A stretch of DNA of 64,000 nt from positions 536,658 through 600,657 of the forward strand of contig NZ_JNJB01000004.1 of the NCBI RefSeq assembly GCF_000701505.1, read 5' to 3'. Each line of letters opens with the position of its first letter. The first letter of the stretch is position 1. Source of the DNA: Dyadobacter crusticola DSM 16708 (GTDB lineage: Bacteria > Bacteroidota > Bacteroidia > Cytophagales > Spirosomataceae). The translations under genes were made by a program, and so were the position numbers. The notes beneath the pieces are model-generated. The model was given only the letters and a program-made list of their open reading frames with translations, was not told the DNA's origin and did no database searches. This document shows, piece by piece, positions 63,712 through 64,000 of this stretch.

Positions 63712-64000
63712 TTTTAGAGGTTTGGGTAATTTTTCTGGATTGATTATCTTTAGTTATAAGCAAACCAAAGAAAAATGGGTCGCCGACAGCCTAATTTCAA
63801 GCCTTATCACCAGCATCAGTTGATGCTGCTTCCTCCAAGTTTAGAAGATCTTGTCCCCAAAGGGCACGTTGTCCGGGTGGTCAACGATGTGATCAATAAG
63901 ATCAATTTAGAGCCGCTCAATGCCGCCTACTACCTGACCGGTCCGGCAAGTTACCATCCCCAGATGCTGTTAAAAGTGCTCGTATTTGGCTATATGAGCA
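63680..64000 (+). mobile_element. IS1182-like insertion sequence, left end (partial)
   Basis: The likely left terminal repeat GAGGCTGTCTCAAAT begins near 63680, about 95 bp before the transposase ATG. The right end and the target-site duplication are outside the window, so the boundary is provisional. Confidence 0.6.
63775..64000 (+). CDS. IS1182-family transposase (N-terminal part)
   Basis: An open frame from ATG 63775 to the window edge (75 codons). The product MGRRQPNFKPYHQHQLMLLP, then LVPKGHVVRVVNDVI and YHPQMLLKVLVFGYM, is the N-terminal DUF772 region typical of IS1182/IS5-group transposases, where YHPxMLLKxLxYGY is a hallmark. The DDE catalytic domain lies beyond the window, so activity cannot be judged. 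The reading frame is intact as far as seen. Confidence 0.85.
   Translation, partial: MGRRQPNFKPYHQHQLMLLPPSLEDLVPKGHVVRVVNDVINKINLEPLNAAYYLTGPASYHPQMLLKVLVFGYMS

Overview
The window reads as a stretch of chromosome from a free-living Bacteroidota, probably order Cytophagales (Dyadobacter/Spirosoma-like). That placement is inferred from gene content: a bifunctional chorismate mutase-prephenate dehydratase, a DUF1460 amidase, App1-type phosphatase, DUF4136 lipoprotein, a multi-SLBB Wza-like exporter, a Gcr-type 'recombinase', weak Shine-Dalgarno signals and a TAnnTTTG-type -7 promoter element. I saw no rRNA, tRNA, CRISPR array, prophage or plasmid functions. Genes are densely packed on both strands. 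The only clear mobile element is the left end of an IS1182-like insertion sequence cut by the right edge.

Layout. 1-2.5 kb: the N-terminal part of a secreted alpha/beta hydrolase, a diacylglycerol-kinase-like lipid kinase and, divergently, an App1-type phosphatidate phosphatase. 2.6-10.6 kb: a metal-efflux module, made of an OmpR-type regulator, its sensor kinase and a CusCBA/Czc-like tripartite RND pump. An 8-bp tandem repeat ends 16 bp before the start codon of the inner-membrane pump gene. 10.6-15.1 kb (minus strand): a sigma-54 module of rpoN, an NtrC-type enhancer-binding protein and a soluble REC-PAS-histidine kinase. 15.6-17 kb: two small stress-type proteins and an orphan single-domain response regulator preceded by a good sigma-54 promoter match, which probably ties it to the neighbouring module. 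17.1-19.4 kb: a large exported TPR protein.

19.8-35.3 kb is mixed housekeeping and envelope: alpha-amylase-family enzyme, Gcr-type membrane protein, DUF1460 amidase, MscS channel, a second sensor/regulator pair paralogous to the first but with no pump beside it, a DinB protein, an envelope trio (DUF4136 lipoprotein, beta-barrel protein, large unknown anchored protein), pheA and parE.

35.6-53.1 kb is a roughly 17.5-kb, 15-gene, single-strand surface-polysaccharide locus with many abutting or overlapping genes. It runs from a Wza-like SLBB exporter and Wzz-like protein through a Wzm/Wzt ABC exporter with a C-terminal glycan-recognition domain, a VioA-like sugar aminotransferase, a polytopic glycosyltransferase, WbqC and NeuD-like proteins, GT4, two paralogous GT8-like proteins flanking a DUF5672 protein, GT2, a Wzy-like polymerase and an acyltransferase. 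It mixes parts of the ABC-dependent and Wzy-dependent pathways, and one of the paralogous transferases has lost its DxD motif.

53.2-64 kb: thioredoxin, a pentapeptide-repeat protein, NagA, a B12-type radical SAM protein with CX4CX2C cysteine spacing, a small possibly acquired two-gene cassette (GNAT-like protein plus a 51-residue protein), secreted hydrolases (purple-acid-phosphatase-like, ThuA, CocE/NonD), a NAPE-PLD-like metallo-hydrolase and the IS1182-like end.
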